A stretch of DNA of 64,000 nucleotides, from NCBI GenBank assembly GCA_946902875.1, contig OX336336.1, positions 27,669,558-27,733,557 of the forward strand, written 5' to 3'. The notes beneath the pieces were generated by a model. That model made no database searches and was not told the DNA's origin. It saw only the letters and a program-made list of their open reading frames with translations. Each line of letters starts with the position of its first letter. Within the stretch, counting starts at the first letter, position 1. The DNA comes from Nematopogon swammerdamellus (lineage: Eukaryota; Arthropoda; Insecta; Lepidoptera; Adelidae). This document shows positions 1 to 10,284 of the stretch, piece by piece. The position numbers were made by a program, and so were the translations under genes.

Positions 1-767
1 ACACAAAAAAGTCTGAAGTAGTTCGTGCCAGCGATTTTCTTCAGAACTTTCAATAGCCACTCCGAGGTGCTCATAGCCTGAACCATCTTCAGGTGTGTTA
101 TTCTTTGATTACATATTATTTGTGTTAATTACTCTTCCTTTAGTTAAATTTATGTAGTTTCATAAAATTAAACTAAAATTAAGAAATATGATAAAACTAA
201 ACTAAAATAACTTATAAACTAAACCTAAAAAATAAAAAAAAATTAAAATTAAAAGTACCTATAAATAATATATTTCATTTAAATTTGACAGAGTCGCTGC
301 ACCGGTGCAGCGACTCTGTATTAGGTTTGACGATATTGTATTAGGTTTTATGGAATTAATATATTTGTGAATTGAGATATAATGTAGTTTCATTCCTTTC
401 TTACAAATAATGGTCTTCAATTGGCGTGAACAAATTTCCTTGTGACCTTTTTGTCTATCTCACGGCGCCTCACTGAGCGTAGTTTTGCAAGATGTGTTAT
501 TGACTGTGCCACACTGTCTTCATTCAACTGACTGTTGGGCACAGTGAAGCATGCCGGTTCTCTGTCTGTAAAATAAACATTTACTCTCTAAATCCAAATC
601 TCCTCAGAGTAAGGTAGGTACTTGATTTACACAGGTATTTGATACTCTGTCGATCCATTGTTATAAGTACCAACATTTTAATATTTTGCCAAATTAGTGC
701 TGCATCCATAGATTTGCATTTCAAATGTATTGTATTGCAGGAGAGCAGACGCAAATAGAATACGAAA
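1..767. other. Upstream region of the opsin gene
   Basis: No coding region is seen here. It is AT-rich, with a perfect palindrome near 288-319. A possible splice acceptor (ttgcag, ending at 740) lies 27 bases before the opsin ATG, so a 5' untranslated exon may lie further upstream. That is inference from the motif alone; no promoter could be assigned. Confidence 0.4.
288..319. repeat. Perfect 32-bp palindrome
   Basis: Two 16-base arms (288-303 and 304-319) are exact reverse complements with no loop. The centre is CACCGGTG. The palindrome is GC-rich in an AT-rich setting and lies about 450 bases upstream of the opsin ATG. Its role is unknown: it could be the core of a small inverted-repeat element or a dimeric factor site. 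Confidence 0.85.
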
Positions 768-3395
768 ATGGCGTCAGCTCTTGCCAGTTTGGACCCCGGC
801 CCTGGCTTGGCCGCTCTACAAGCGTGGGGCGGCCAAATGGCTGCATACGGAGCCTCCAATCAGACCGTGGTAGACAAGGTCCCTCCGGATATGCTACACA
901 TGGTTGATCCCCACTGGTGAGTTGACTAGATCACAGCCACGTATCATCTCCCTCGGAGATGTAGGTACCTACTACTGAAAGATTACAGCACAACAGCCTC
1001 CGCCGTGTTCTCCTCTAGTCCAGTATAGCGCCAGCCAGCAGTCCAAAGATGTGTCTCCTGTATGGCGCCTTCTCGGAGGTAAGATTATTTGATCGGAGCA
1101 TGTGCTCCGGCCCATCTGACTCAGTTATCCATTCCGGATTACATAAAAGAACCTCTAGATATCGTAAACATATTTAGAGCGCAGACTTCAAATTTGTTTG
1201 TACCTAATTTTCCACAGGTATCAGTTCCCTCCAATGAACCCTCTTTGGCACGGACTTCTAGGCTTTACAATAGGCCTGCTAGGTTTTATATCAGTAGCAG
1301 GAAACGGCATGGTCGTGTACATCTTTACTACGACTAAGGTACGTTATAAAATATGTTGATATTAAAGTAGCATCATGAAACCCTTAGGAATGCAAAATAA
1401 ATATTCTTTGATTACTTTCAGACACTTAAAACGCCTTCAAACCTTCTCGTCGTAAACTTAGCATTTTCTGACTTCCTCATGATGTTCACAATGTCGCCGC
1501 CTATGGTCATTAACTGTTACAATGAAACCTGGGTTTTCGGTGAGTGCACAAATATTACATAGAATATTTTCATCTTTAAAATACATCTTTTACAGTAATG
1601 CGTTATGTATGAGTATGATGCATAGAGAGCGCATGCGCCATTCATCTAACGTTTGTATTCGCAGGACCTTTCATGTGTGAAATCTACGCGTGTCTTGGAT
1701 CACTATTCGGCTGCGCATCCATCTGGACCATGACGATGATCGCGTTCGATCGATACAACGTCATCGTGAAAGGTATCGCGGCCACACCTCTAACCAACAA
1801 CGGGGCTCTGATGAGGATAATGGGCATCTGGATTTTCGCTCTCGGCTGGACACTGGCACCATTCTTCGGATGGAACAGGTATATTGACAGACAATATTTT
1901 CTTATCAAAGATACACAAATGCTGTGGAATTCAGAAATGTTCCTTGCGTTCATCGCCTACATCGTTGTGTCTTACATGTAGTATTTCTATCGGTTACATT
2001 TACATATACTTATCAGTAATTAATATTTTAAACATGTGCTGCTACTCATAGTTTCTTTATCCTACGTTTACTTTCTTGTGTGTAGATATGTACCTGAGGG
2101 CAACATGACGGCCTGCGGAACTGACTATCTCTCCAAGGAGTGGCTGAGCAGAAGTTACATCCTCGTGTACTCTGTCTTCGTCTACTTCATGCCTCTGCTT
2201 CTCATCATTTACTCCTACTTCTTCATTGTGCAGGTACATAAATAACAATTCCCTACAGACCGTGCTCATTCGCATTTTGTGTGATAAGTAGTTTTTTGGC
2301 CCTGTACTCATTTATATTAAGTCAGGAAGGTACATTTTATATTGGAGATTTTACATGGTCCAGGCTGTAGCGGCACACGAGAAGTCTATGAGGGAACAGG
2401 CCAAGAAGATGAACGTCGCTTCTCTCAGGTCAGCGGAAGCCTCCAACACAAGTGCCGAGTGTAAACTGGCCAAGGTTTGTAGTTTATATTTCAAAATACC
2501 AACTTCATCATGCAATCACATCCCTTCACCATTGACGAACATAGGTAAGACATGAAAGGTCTTAAGACATGAAAGGTTTTAAGACATGAAATAATATTAT
2601 AAAATTGTCTATACTGATGGTGGCATAAAGTAAATAAAGAAACTTGTAGAACATAACGGCGGTACATACATAAGTACTATTATGAAATAATTTTAAATAC
2701 CTACATTGTATCTTCAACTACGACAAATATCACATACGATTCAAAGCCCTTTCCGTAAAACTCTGTTTTGATACGTCATCGTCGCTACCATTTGCATGAA
2801 CGATTTTACCTATGTCCAGATTTTAAAGCAACTTTAAAAAATGTGTCTCCCTGCTTTATTTTATTTTATTCGATCCAGGTGGCTCTCATGACCATCTCCT
2901 TGTGGTTCATGGCGTGGACCCCGTACCTCGTCATCAACTACACGGGAGTGTTCGAGAGTGCTCCCATCAGCCCTCTGGCTACCATTTGGGGTTCGCTCTT
3001 CGCGAAGGCCAACGCCGTCTACAACCCCATTGTTTACGGCATCAGGTAAGACTTTGCTTTAACGTACTTATGTCGTTTTTTGATGTTTTAATTTTACCTA
3101 AGTAGACAGATTGCATTTTCATTGTTTTGATTTAGTTTAATGTGCGTATTCATATTATCACAATGTTAATTGTCAACCATTTTGAGCTTTAAACAGCACA
3201 TGTAACCAAGTGTTTAGCATCATATCTACTTGCTAGATTGTTATTCATTTACCACTTCCACATTTCAGTCACCCTAAGTACCGCGCCGCTCTCTACAAGA
3301 GATTCCCTTCGCTGTCTTGCACTGCGGCTCCGGACGAGACGGCGTCTATGGCTTCCGCGGTGACCAACGTCTCGGAAGAGAAACCGGCTGCTTAA
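768..3395 (+). CDS. Long-wavelength-type insect opsin, isoform using terminal exon 8a
   Basis: This is a visual pigment apoprotein, a seven-helix G-protein-coupled receptor that binds retinal in photoreceptor microvillar membrane. Exons by GT-AG rule and phase: 768-916, 1218-1338, 1422-1539, 1665-1878, 2086-2233, 2364-2474, 2879-3045, 3269-3395. They sum to 1155 nt, or 384 residues plus stop, the usual length for lepidopteran LW opsins. Motifs seen: the N-terminal segment [22 protein letters not shown] after helix 3, [12 protein letters not shown] in the second extracellular loop, the retinal-binding lysine in [14 protein letters not shown] of helix 7 (which includes NPxxY), and SHPKY at the start of the tail. 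I chose the ATG at 768 because it follows a purine-rich context and gives the family's N-terminus. Class assignment rests on recalled family sequence and is strong; spectral tuning cannot be inferred. Confidence 0.95.
985..1150. mobile_element. SINE-2 3' fragment in opsin intron 1
   Basis: The segment around ctctagtccagtatagc, followed by a 'tctcggaggt' block and 'cggagcatg', matches the 3' part of the SINE-2 family at 46600-46735 and 47200-47265/47815-47895. It ends in 'ttacataaaa'. It is diverged, so it is an old insertion. Confidence 0.6.
3269..3395 (+). CDS. Opsin alternative terminal exon 8a
   Basis: This 127-nt exon has an acceptor ending at 3268 and a TAA at 3393-3395. It begins in phase 2, completing the serine of SHPKY, and encodes a 42-residue cytoplasmic tail with [12 protein letters not shown] and ending VSEEKPAA. 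Its polypyrimidine tract is short and interrupted by purines. No AATAAA lies between it and exon 8b, so an 8a transcript probably runs on to the poly(A) signal near 3759. Confidence 0.9.
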
Positions 3396-3559
3396 ACGTA
3401 TCGACAATGCGATGGAAAACTTCCACAAATGCATTCGGGGCAAACGTCGCCCGTAATGCAGCAGCAGAGATTCTTCTTCTCTCTACTTTTCTCTCTGTCT
3501 CTCTGTTCTTTTTCTATTTCTTCTTCTTATTTCTTCGTTTTCTTTCCTTCCACTTTCAG

Positions 3560-3686
3560 TCATCCAAAGTACCAACAGGCTCTCTACAAGAGGTTCCCTT
3601 CGCTCTCGTGCGAGCGGGCACCCGAGGATACGGGATCTGCCGCTTCCGGCGCCACCGCCGTGTCGGAAGAGAAACCGGCTGCGTAA
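3560..3686 (+). CDS. Opsin alternative terminal exon 8b (duplicated last exon)
   Basis: This is a second terminal exon of exactly the same length (127 nt), the same entry phase and an intact TAA at 3684-3686. It encodes SHPKYQQALYKRF and ends VSEEKPAA. I count 11 residue differences from 8a over 42 positions, concentrated in the middle of the tail. Its acceptor (ag at 3558-3559) sits behind a long pyrimidine run from about 3465, much stronger than that of 8a. Splicing exon 7 to 8b gives a full-length 384-residue opsin with an alternative C-terminus. Both copies are intact, which argues against 8b being a dead duplicate. Expression is not shown by sequence. Confidence 0.85.
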
Positions 3687-3758
3687 ACACACGTAAAGGA
3701 TCGAGGGAACATCTTGCTTTCTTCGACACTAAAAATACATCAAATCTATCTGCTTTAT

Positions 3759-3764
3759 AATAAA
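3759..3764 (+). terminator. Poly(A) signal AATAAA for the opsin gene
   Basis: This is a canonical AATAAA 73 bases after the stop of exon 8b. It is the first one after either terminal exon and could serve both isoforms. Confidence 0.6.
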
Positions 3765-3789
3765 ATATTAACATCGAAGCGTGCGGTCG

Positions 3790-5185
3790 AGAAAATTCTT
3801 TCGATATTAATTTAGTTTTAGGAAAACCATGAGGTACTTTCACATACTAAAAAGGGTTTTTAAACGTATTGTACAAGATCGCTCTCTTCGATGCCAATAT
3901 CAATATAAAACAAGTTTACATTGATTCTTAACCACAGAACTTAAGAAAATTTATCAAAAGAAGTAAATTTATTTCTATAAGTTTTTCAATAAACGTTTTG
4001 CGGTCAAGAATCAATTGTTTAACTGGCATTGATAAACCGATCAAACTGACCGATGGGCCAAGCACGTGATAAGGAAAACCGATTAAGTTAATGCGACATT
4101 TTTTACTAACATTTATGTACAAGATCTAATGAATTCGAATACAGAAGCGTGTTCTGGTTGCAAAATATTCAGTTGCCATTAGTGAACGCTTTGTTGGACG
4201 TTACAAAGTTTTCAAAGAGCAAAGAACTCATTCAGTTCTTGCTGCGTATTTTGGGTACACGCTCTGTGTATTGAATTATATTTGCACACTTTTGGAAAAT
4301 ATAAACCTAAGTCAAATGGTCGGCGGCATGTAAAAAAAATACAAAAAAAATATGAAATTGAATCGCATGTCGCTAGGCCGATGTGAATTCCTGCGATACC
4401 ATATTCCAGTGCTTCATAGTTTTACTGAAATTAGTTACACATAGGTAACGAGATTTTAGTTGCATTGCAATTTTTGTTAATTGTAGACTGAAATTACATG
4501 TTCCGTAATATAGATTAAAACTGAATGAAACAGCAATAAACGATACTGATGCATTATGTTCATGGGAAAATACCTATGTATACTGAGTTGTTTTAATTAG
4601 TGATTCCCGATACAGAAACCTTACGGCCGATTTCACAGCCTTCGGATGTAAAGTTAGGCCTGATTACTGTGAAAAGTCCTGTCAGATTTATGAGAAATGT
4701 CGCAATGCGCCGTCTTTGGGTCGATATAGATAGACCCTCCGGCGCGGTGGGCGATAGGTTAACCGTAAAACAAAACAACTGCACCAACTCAACATATTAT
4801 AACAACATGTCCATTGAAATACAACCGGGCATGCGCTGCGCTATGGGCGCAGGCGGTGACGCGTGCGAAGACTTCCGCCGCTTGCGATCGACTAGTTTCG
4901 ATGTGCCCCAATTCGTAAATTGTGCCTCAACTCGGCGGAGCAATACCCCTCGCCCGAGTGAGAACTCTAGTACATAATACCTCGTTGGTTTTGCCCACAG
5001 TTTATATGTACTACCTACCAACCTATTTAGTGGCTTACGTTAAAATCATCAATTAATTTCTTATGCACATAACTCTCCACTCCAAGACCTTTGGTCACAG
5101 CACAGGTAGCCAACCTTATACCCAAGAGTTAATTTTCGTTGTGAATACAGAAAAATAACAATAAATAAAACAAAATGAGGTCGGC
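3790..5185. other. Intergenic region with no recognised gene
   Basis: Only short ORFs without recognisable domains are present, such as one at 4600-4977. Base composition is AT-rich with a moderately GC-rich patch at 4600-4960. Nothing could be assigned to a known gene or element. Confidence 0.4.
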
Positions 5186-5188
5186 TCT

Positions 5189-5264
5189 ATATAATGTGTT
5201 TCGTTAGTCATGTCATTAACTTCGGGAAGGTTACATACACACTCAAATAAACCCTTTACGTAAG
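5189..5264 (+). repeat. Left terminal inverted repeat of a TIR element split by the gypsy insertion
   Basis: The block around tcgttagtcatgtcattaac, cgggaaggttacatac and tcaaataaaccc is the reverse complement, with a few mismatches, of 5521-5544 joined to 13666-13717. The two right-hand pieces are contiguous once the gypsy element and one target-site copy are removed. This implies an original element of about 0.4 kb with TIRs of about 70 bp. The superfamily is unknown. Confidence 0.7.
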
Positions 5265-5544
5265 AAAAAAACATATTATGTTTATATGAGCATTTTTTCT
5301 CCTAACAAAAAAATTAAATCAAATAAGTAGCTGTAAAAACCACTCATATAGTGACCTTACTTTACAACAAACAGCTGTTCTGCCTTTGAACATAGTACGG
5401 TCATTGACCCCGTACAATGCAAGTTACCTACTGTTACATACAGGTTAATGTTTAGGTAGCAAACATGTGTTGTTAAATTTCTCGAAAAGTAATACTATAA
5501 ACATATATTTTTTTTTTCGTAACGTGTTTATTTGAATGTGTATG

Positions 5545-5678
5545 TGTGGTAGCCATTAGAGAAAAAGTATAATGACACTTGTCAATGATGACTTTTCAGC
5601 ATTACATTTATTTATTGTCTAAAATGGAAATATAATATTATCACTATATATTCGTATGATTAATTCAAAAACATAACA
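5545..5678 (+). repeat. 5' LTR of the gypsy element
   Basis: This 134-bp repeat starts TGTGGTAGCC and ends CATAACA. It matches the 3' LTR over its whole length, apart from an 11-bp duplication (tttgtctaaaa) present only in the 3' copy. LTRs this short are unusual for gypsy elements. The high identity points to a fairly young insertion. Confidence 0.9.
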
Positions 5679-5679
5679 A

Positions 5680-5696
5680 TGGCGACGAGGATGGGA
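5680..5696 (+). promoter_or_regulatory. Primer-binding site, tRNA-Ser(GCU)-like
   Basis: TGGCGACGAGGATGGGA begins one base after the 5' LTR. Its reverse complement ends CGTCGCCA and matches, from memory, the T-arm, acceptor stem and CCA of metazoan tRNA-Ser(GCU), whose 5' end is GACGAGG. The tRNA identity is therefore knowledge-based. Confidence 0.7.
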
Positions 5697-5844
5697 TGAA
5701 GAACGCGTTCTAAAAAAGACAAGATCAACATTAAGGAGGCAACTGACAATATTACGAGGTAAAATCGACTTTCTTACAAGTGCTACCTCAATCGAAGAAA
5801 TCCAACTAAGATTGGATTCAGTAACGAGCTTACATGTGAAAATC

Positions 5845-6558
5845 ATGACAAATCAAGATGATATTGAACTTAATACAAATGAAGAAAATCTTCCAGAAGA
5901 GTGGATAAACAGGGAACAGTATGATGAAGAAATCTTGCAACTAAAGTTAAAATTAAAACAACTCGAAAAACTACTACAAAAACAATGTTCAAGTGAACCT
6001 ACAGCAGATATACAATCATCAATTAGTCAAATTCACGGAAAGTTTAGTATGACTCCGTTTCAACAAGAAGAAAAATTCGAAAATTTCATAAAACGATTAC
6101 AAATATACATATTATTACAAGGCATTAAAGAAGATGAAAAGACTAAAATTTACATCTTGCTAAATTCACTACCTCCAGAAATTCACCAAATACTGCACGA
6201 TCTGTGTTCACCAGAAGATCCGTTGAACAAACAATTCGCAGATATAGTCAAATTACTAAACGACTACTTAGATCCCAAACCAAGCCTGTGGGCGAGACAA
6301 TTTAAATTCATTAATCGAATACAAGATGAACACGAATCGATAATAGAGTACAATAAAGAATTAAAAAAACTATCAAGTGATTGCGAATTCTCTTGTATTT
6401 GTGGTAAGTCCACAGCCGACTCATTTCTCCAACTTCAATTTATTCGAGGATTAACGGATGAAGACATACGCATGAAAATATTGCAACAGAACCAAAATCT
6501 AAGTTACAAAGAAGTAGTCCAATTAGCTGTCAATACTGAGTTATCAAAGAAAGAGTCA
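5845..6558 (+). pseudogene. Gypsy gag, N-terminal part, interrupted by RTE
   Basis: This is the capsid-type portion of the retrotransposon polyprotein. The first in-frame ATG is at 5845, but the frame is open back to just after the 5' LTR, so a non-ATG or upstream start is possible. The product is lysine/glutamate-rich with a helical start, then a gag-like segment containing RLQIYILLQGI and ILLNSLPPEIHQIL, as in retrotransposon gag families. The frame runs into the RTE insertion at 6558 and resumes in the same frame at 10285, so gag and pol were one continuous ORF before insertion. Confidence 0.8.
6546..6558 (+). repeat. Target-site duplication (13 bp) left of RTE
   Basis: AAAGAAAGAGTCA occurs here and again at 10272-10284, exactly flanking the RTE element. 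It is a target duplication from target-primed reverse transcription. Confidence 0.93.
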
Positions 6559-9500
6559 TACATACATACATACATAGCGTCACGCCTGTTTCCCGGTGGG
6601 GTAGGCAGAGACAACGGATCTCCACGTGCCACGATCCTGACACACCTCTGCCGCCTCTTCCACTCCCATAATGTTCTTCATGCATGCTCGTCGGTTACGG
6701 GTACTAAGCACTTGCCCCTTTTTGAGCACATGCCCGATCTGGTCCAGGTACGTGCGTCTAGGGCGACCCTTCCCGACTCTTCCACTCACATTTGCTTCAT
6801 AAATTTCTTTCGTTAGTCTCCTATCATCCATTCTTCCAACATGACCGAACCACCGAAGCATCCCTTTCTCAATCCTTGTCACTATATCTTCTTTCAACCC
6901 ACAGCGCTCTCGCACTACACTATTTCTCAATCTATCTTTCATTGTAACTCCGCACATACTCCTCAACGCGCGCATTTCCACAGCATTAATCCTGCTTTCA
7001 TGCTTCGTCTGCCATGCCCAACTTTCACTCCCGTACATAAGTGTAGGGGCCAGCACTCCACCATGGACAGCCAAACGTGCCCTAGTTGACATGCTTTGGC
7101 TGCTCATAATAGCGTGCAACGCCCCATTCACTTGGTTGCCAGCTTTCACTCTCTTTTCTACATCTCCTTCACATTTTCCATCACGCGTGAACATATTCCC
7201 CAGATATACGAATTCGTTCACTTGCTCCAGTTTCTCATTCCCAATCCTGACATCGCATTCGGACACTATTTCATTCCTCTCCAGTACCATAACTTTCGTC
7301 TTGTTTACATTCACTTTCATTCCCTTCCTTTTAAATGCTTCAACCATAACAGTTACCATGTCCTGCAACTCGCCCACCGACGATGCAAGTATCACTTGAT
7401 CGTCGGCGTACAAGAGGCATTTCACAACTAACTCATCCATTCTTAATCCACAATCATATTCTTTCAGATCAGCCAAGCAGCTGTCCATGAATAGATTGAA
7501 CAGCCAGGGTGACGCCACACACCCCTGTCTGACCCCTCTAGAGATGTCAAACCAGTCGGTGTATGCCCCGTTTATCCTGACGCAAGCCCTAGAACCCTCA
7601 TAGAGAGATTTCAGCGCTTGCACCAAGTGACTGTCCACTCCATACTCGGACAACACTGCCCACAACTCATTCCTCATCACTTTGTCATAGGCCTTCTCCA
7701 AATCTACGAACGCGCAAAAGACCTTCTGGTTTTTCGCCAGATATTTTTCGGCTATGCACCGTAGTGAAAAGACCTGATCCGTGCATCCCATACCCTTCCT
7801 AAATCCCGCTTGTACATCCCAGATCTTTTCTTCCGTAATTTTCAACACCCTTTCAATCAGTACTTTTGCGTACAGTTTGCCGACAATGCTGAGAAGGCTT
7901 ATGCCCCGGTAGTTTTTGCATTCCTGCTGCGAACCTTTTCCTTTATACAGCGGGACGATCACAGCTTTGCACCAATCATCTGGTACTCGGCCGTGTCGCC
8001 AGCACATATTAAAGAGCCGGTGCAACAGGTCTGCAACCACCCAACCACCGCCCCTCAGCATTTCGACCGACACTCTATCATATCCCGCTGCTTTACCTAA
8101 TTTCATGCCTTTCAATGCTTTCTGAATCTCATCCACACTAATCTCGCTATCAACATCCATACTAGGCGTGTCGCTCACAGCTCCAGCTTCAGGCTGTGTC
8201 TCCACACCTTCAGGTTCAAAAAGTCTTTCAAAATAATCCTTCCAACGTTCTAAAATTTTCTTTTCATCCTTTAATACACATCCCTCATTGTCCCTGATAT
8301 CCGTCATTTTACATGTCTCTGATTTCTTCCGGACTGTTTTTACCATTTTCCAAAACAGTTTTATATTAGACCGGAAGTTGTCAGAGAATCTCCTGTCATT
8401 CTTTTCTTTCTCTTTGCTTTTACTTCTTTCAACACATTCTTTCACTTTCATTTTAGCCTCAACATACCTTTGTTTTCGTACCTCTACTACATTATTTCCT
8501 GCGTTCACTCTTCTGTCAGCCTTACTCGCTAACAGATCAAGCCATGCTTTCTTCTTCTCATCCACTACACGTTTTACATCATCATTCCACCAAGATTTAT
8601 TGGATTTCCTTCCATTCTTTCTCTTTGCGACGCCACATATCTCAGTAGCTGTCTCGATCATTCCACTTTTCATTTTCTCCCATACATATTCTATTTCATA
8701 CTCAACGTTTCTACAGAAATCTTCACTCAACCTTTCGCTCAATTTTCTGTGATATTCACCTTCAACATCCGTATCCTGTAATCTTTCTACTTTTATTCTT
8801 TCTAGCGCCGTTGTTTCCACATGGTTTCGGTGTCGCCAACGCTTGAACAGACCCCTGATTCGGCATACCACCAGGAAGTGGTCTGTTCCAACATTGGCTC
8901 CACGATGAACCCTTGTGTCTACAACATTGCCTCTTAATCTTTCGTCAACTATCACAAAATCTATCATACTTCTTTCTTCCTGTCTCTGCCAAGTATACAT
9001 ATGAATCTTTTTGTGGGCAAACATAGTGTTTGTCACAAAAAGATTCTTTTCCAGGCACACCTCGAGCAAACTAACACCATTCTCGTTTTTTCTTTCGTCA
9101 CCAAACTTTCCAAGTACAGACTCATAGCCATCCCTTTTCACGCCAACCCATCCATTAAAGTCTCCCATCAATAACACTCTCTCATTCCCCTCACATGCAT
9201 CAAGTATTTCTCTCACACTCTCCCAGAACTCCTCGCGGTCCTTGATGGGCTTGGACATGTCCGGGGCATACACCACCAATACGTACAAGCGGACCAAACC
9301 CACCTTCAGTCGGACCCATAGGAGTCTTGGGCTCACACACTCGTAATCAATCATGCATTGAGCCATTCGTTCAGAGAGGACAACTCCTACACCTTGGCAA
9401 GCCCTTTCATTCTGTGGTATACCAGACCACAGGGCTGTAAAAGTATCGTGCGTGGACCTGTCCACCCCCTTCCTCTTGGTCTCGCTCACAGCCAGCACAT

Positions 9501-10271
9501 CAATCTGCCTCGCATTCATCATCTCATACACTTCATCCTCCTTATCTTTCATTCCTCCACAAACATTCAATGTGGCAAAGCGGCTTTCCGTTGCCCACTT
9601 TCCGCCCCCTCGTGAAACGCGACGTGACGAGTGGCGAGCTGCATCGCCGTCATTTTTAGGATTTAAGATGTTTACTTCCATTTTTCGTCCCACGAGTAGC
9701 TAGGGAAGTAAACTGTCGACCCTGGCAGAGCCCCGCTTGCCAGGGTAAGGCTATATTAGAGCCTGGGGGCACCAAACCCCAGGATTTTATTTGGCACGCT
9801 CGAGACTAGACTCGCCTCTAGCCACGCATCCTTCGGCACGGCAACCTTGGATTGGCGTAAAAGGGGCAGGTACGGGAAGTGGAAATGAGACGGGATAGTA
9901 GCGGACTAGGTGTGGGTAAAAGGAAGAAAGGATGCTATTGTCACGGAGAGGTACTGGGAGTGTGACAATAGTAGCTGGAGGTGTCCGGGGCCGCAACCCG
10001 TATCCACCCACTCGGTTACTGGACAAGCAACCGGCGGAATGAACCCTCTGAGCATTTTTAACTACAGCTATTTCCTTCTATCTTCGTAGTCGGATTTTAT
10101 AACAAAATTCAAATAAGCATAATAATAAATTCATAATAATATGGTACATTTTACCATTAGTATTTGTTTCATTATATTACGTCGTTAATTTGATTCGTCA
10201 TATTAACACACGCTCCTTGTATTCTTTTACGGCTGCATTGTAAGTTCATCTCAATACTAAAACTAAAACAA
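6559..10271 (-). mobile_element. RTE-type non-LTR retrotransposon, near full length
   Basis: This 3.7-kb insertion lies in gypsy gag, on the minus strand. Its 3' end is at 6559 with a short tandem-repeat tail (TACA units on the + strand), only about 20 bp beyond the ORF stop, as is typical of RTE elements. About 580 bp of 5' untranslated sequence lies upstream of the ORF (9694-10271). A 13-bp target duplication flanks it. Two 5'-truncated relatives are at 17877-18174 and 57381-57567. Confidence 0.92.
6580..9693 (-). CDS. RTE ORF: AP endonuclease plus reverse transcriptase
   Basis: The intact 1037-residue ORF encodes the retrotransposition enzyme. The N-terminal part (about residues 38-280) is an apurinic/apyrimidinic-type endonuclease with RFATLNVCGG, VLAVSETK, LLMGDFNGWVG and a TDHFLVVC ending. 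After a lysine-rich linker comes the reverse transcriptase, with GKAAGYDRVSVEML, VIVPLYKGKG, YRGISLLS, AFVDLEKAYD, GVRQGCVASPWLFN and the catalytic YADD (LLYADDQVILA). The C-terminal region has RWFGHVGRM and GRPRRTYLD, typical of RTE proteins. No frameshift or internal stop is seen, so this copy may be young or even competent. Repeat elements of this type are often mis-annotated as craniofacial development protein 2-like. I chose the first methionine; a downstream start is possible. Confidence 0.93.
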   Translation of the reverse strand: MGRKMEVNILNPKNDGDAARHSSRRVSRGGGKWATESRFATLNVCGGMKDKEDEVYEMMNARQIDVLAVSETKRKGVDRSTHDTFTALWSGIPQNERACQGVGVVLSERMAQCMIDYECVSPRLLWVRLKVGLVRLYVLVVYAPDMSKPIKDREEFWESVREILDACEGNERVLLMGDFNGWVGVKRDGYESVLGKFGDERKNENGVSLLEVCLEKNLFVTNTMFAHKKIHMYTWQRQEERSMIDFVIVDERLRGNVVDTRVHRGANVGTDHFLVVCRIRGLFKRWRHRNHVETTALERIKVERLQDTDVEGEYHRKLSERLSEDFCRNVEYEIEYVWEKMKSGMIETATEICGVAKRKNGRKSNKSWWNDDVKRVVDEKKKAWLDLLASKADRRVNAGNNVVEVRKQRYVEAKMKVKECVERSKSKEKEKNDRRFSDNFRSNIKLFWKMVKTVRKKSETCKMTDIRDNEGCVLKDEKKILERWKDYFERLFEPEGVETQPEAGAVSDTPSMDVDSEISVDEIQKALKGMKLGKAAGYDRVSVEMLRGGGWVVADLLHRLFNMCWRHGRVPDDWCKAVIVPLYKGKGSQQECKNYRGISLLSIVGKLYAKVLIERVLKITEEKIWDVQAGFRKGMGCTDQVFSLRCIAEKYLAKNQKVFCAFVDLEKAYDKVMRNELWAVLSEYGVDSHLVQALKSLYEGSRACVRINGAYTDWFDISRGVRQGCVASPWLFNLFMDSCLADLKEYDCGLRMDELVVKCLLYADDQVILASSVGELQDMVTVMVEAFKRKGMKVNVNKTKVMVLERNEIVSECDVRIGNEKLEQVNEFVYLGNMFTRDGKCEGDVEKRVKAGNQVNGALHAIMSSQSMSTRARLAVHGGVLAPTLMYGSESWAWQTKHESRINAVEMRALRSMCGVTMKDRLRNSVVRERCGLKEDIVTRIEKGMLRWFGHVGRMDDRRLTKEIYEANVSGRVGKGRPRRTYLDQIGHVLKKGQVLSTRNRRACMKNIMGVEEAAEVCQDRGTWRSVVSAYPTGKQA

Positions 10272-10284
10272 AAAGAAAGAGTCA
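10272..10284 (+). repeat. Target-site duplication (13 bp) right of RTE
   Basis: This is the second copy of AAAGAAAGAGTCA (see 6546-6558). Codon phase is kept across the empty site, which shows that the RTE interrupted a single gag-pol frame. Confidence 0.93.

Noticed and set aside
3317..3760. A 147-codon ORF across the two opsin terminal exons
   Set aside because: It is an out-of-frame reading of exon 8a, the spacer and 8b; the phase from exon 7 supports the shorter frames.
4600..4977. A 125-codon ORF upstream of the gypsy nest
   Set aside because: No motif, no splice context, no recognisable family.
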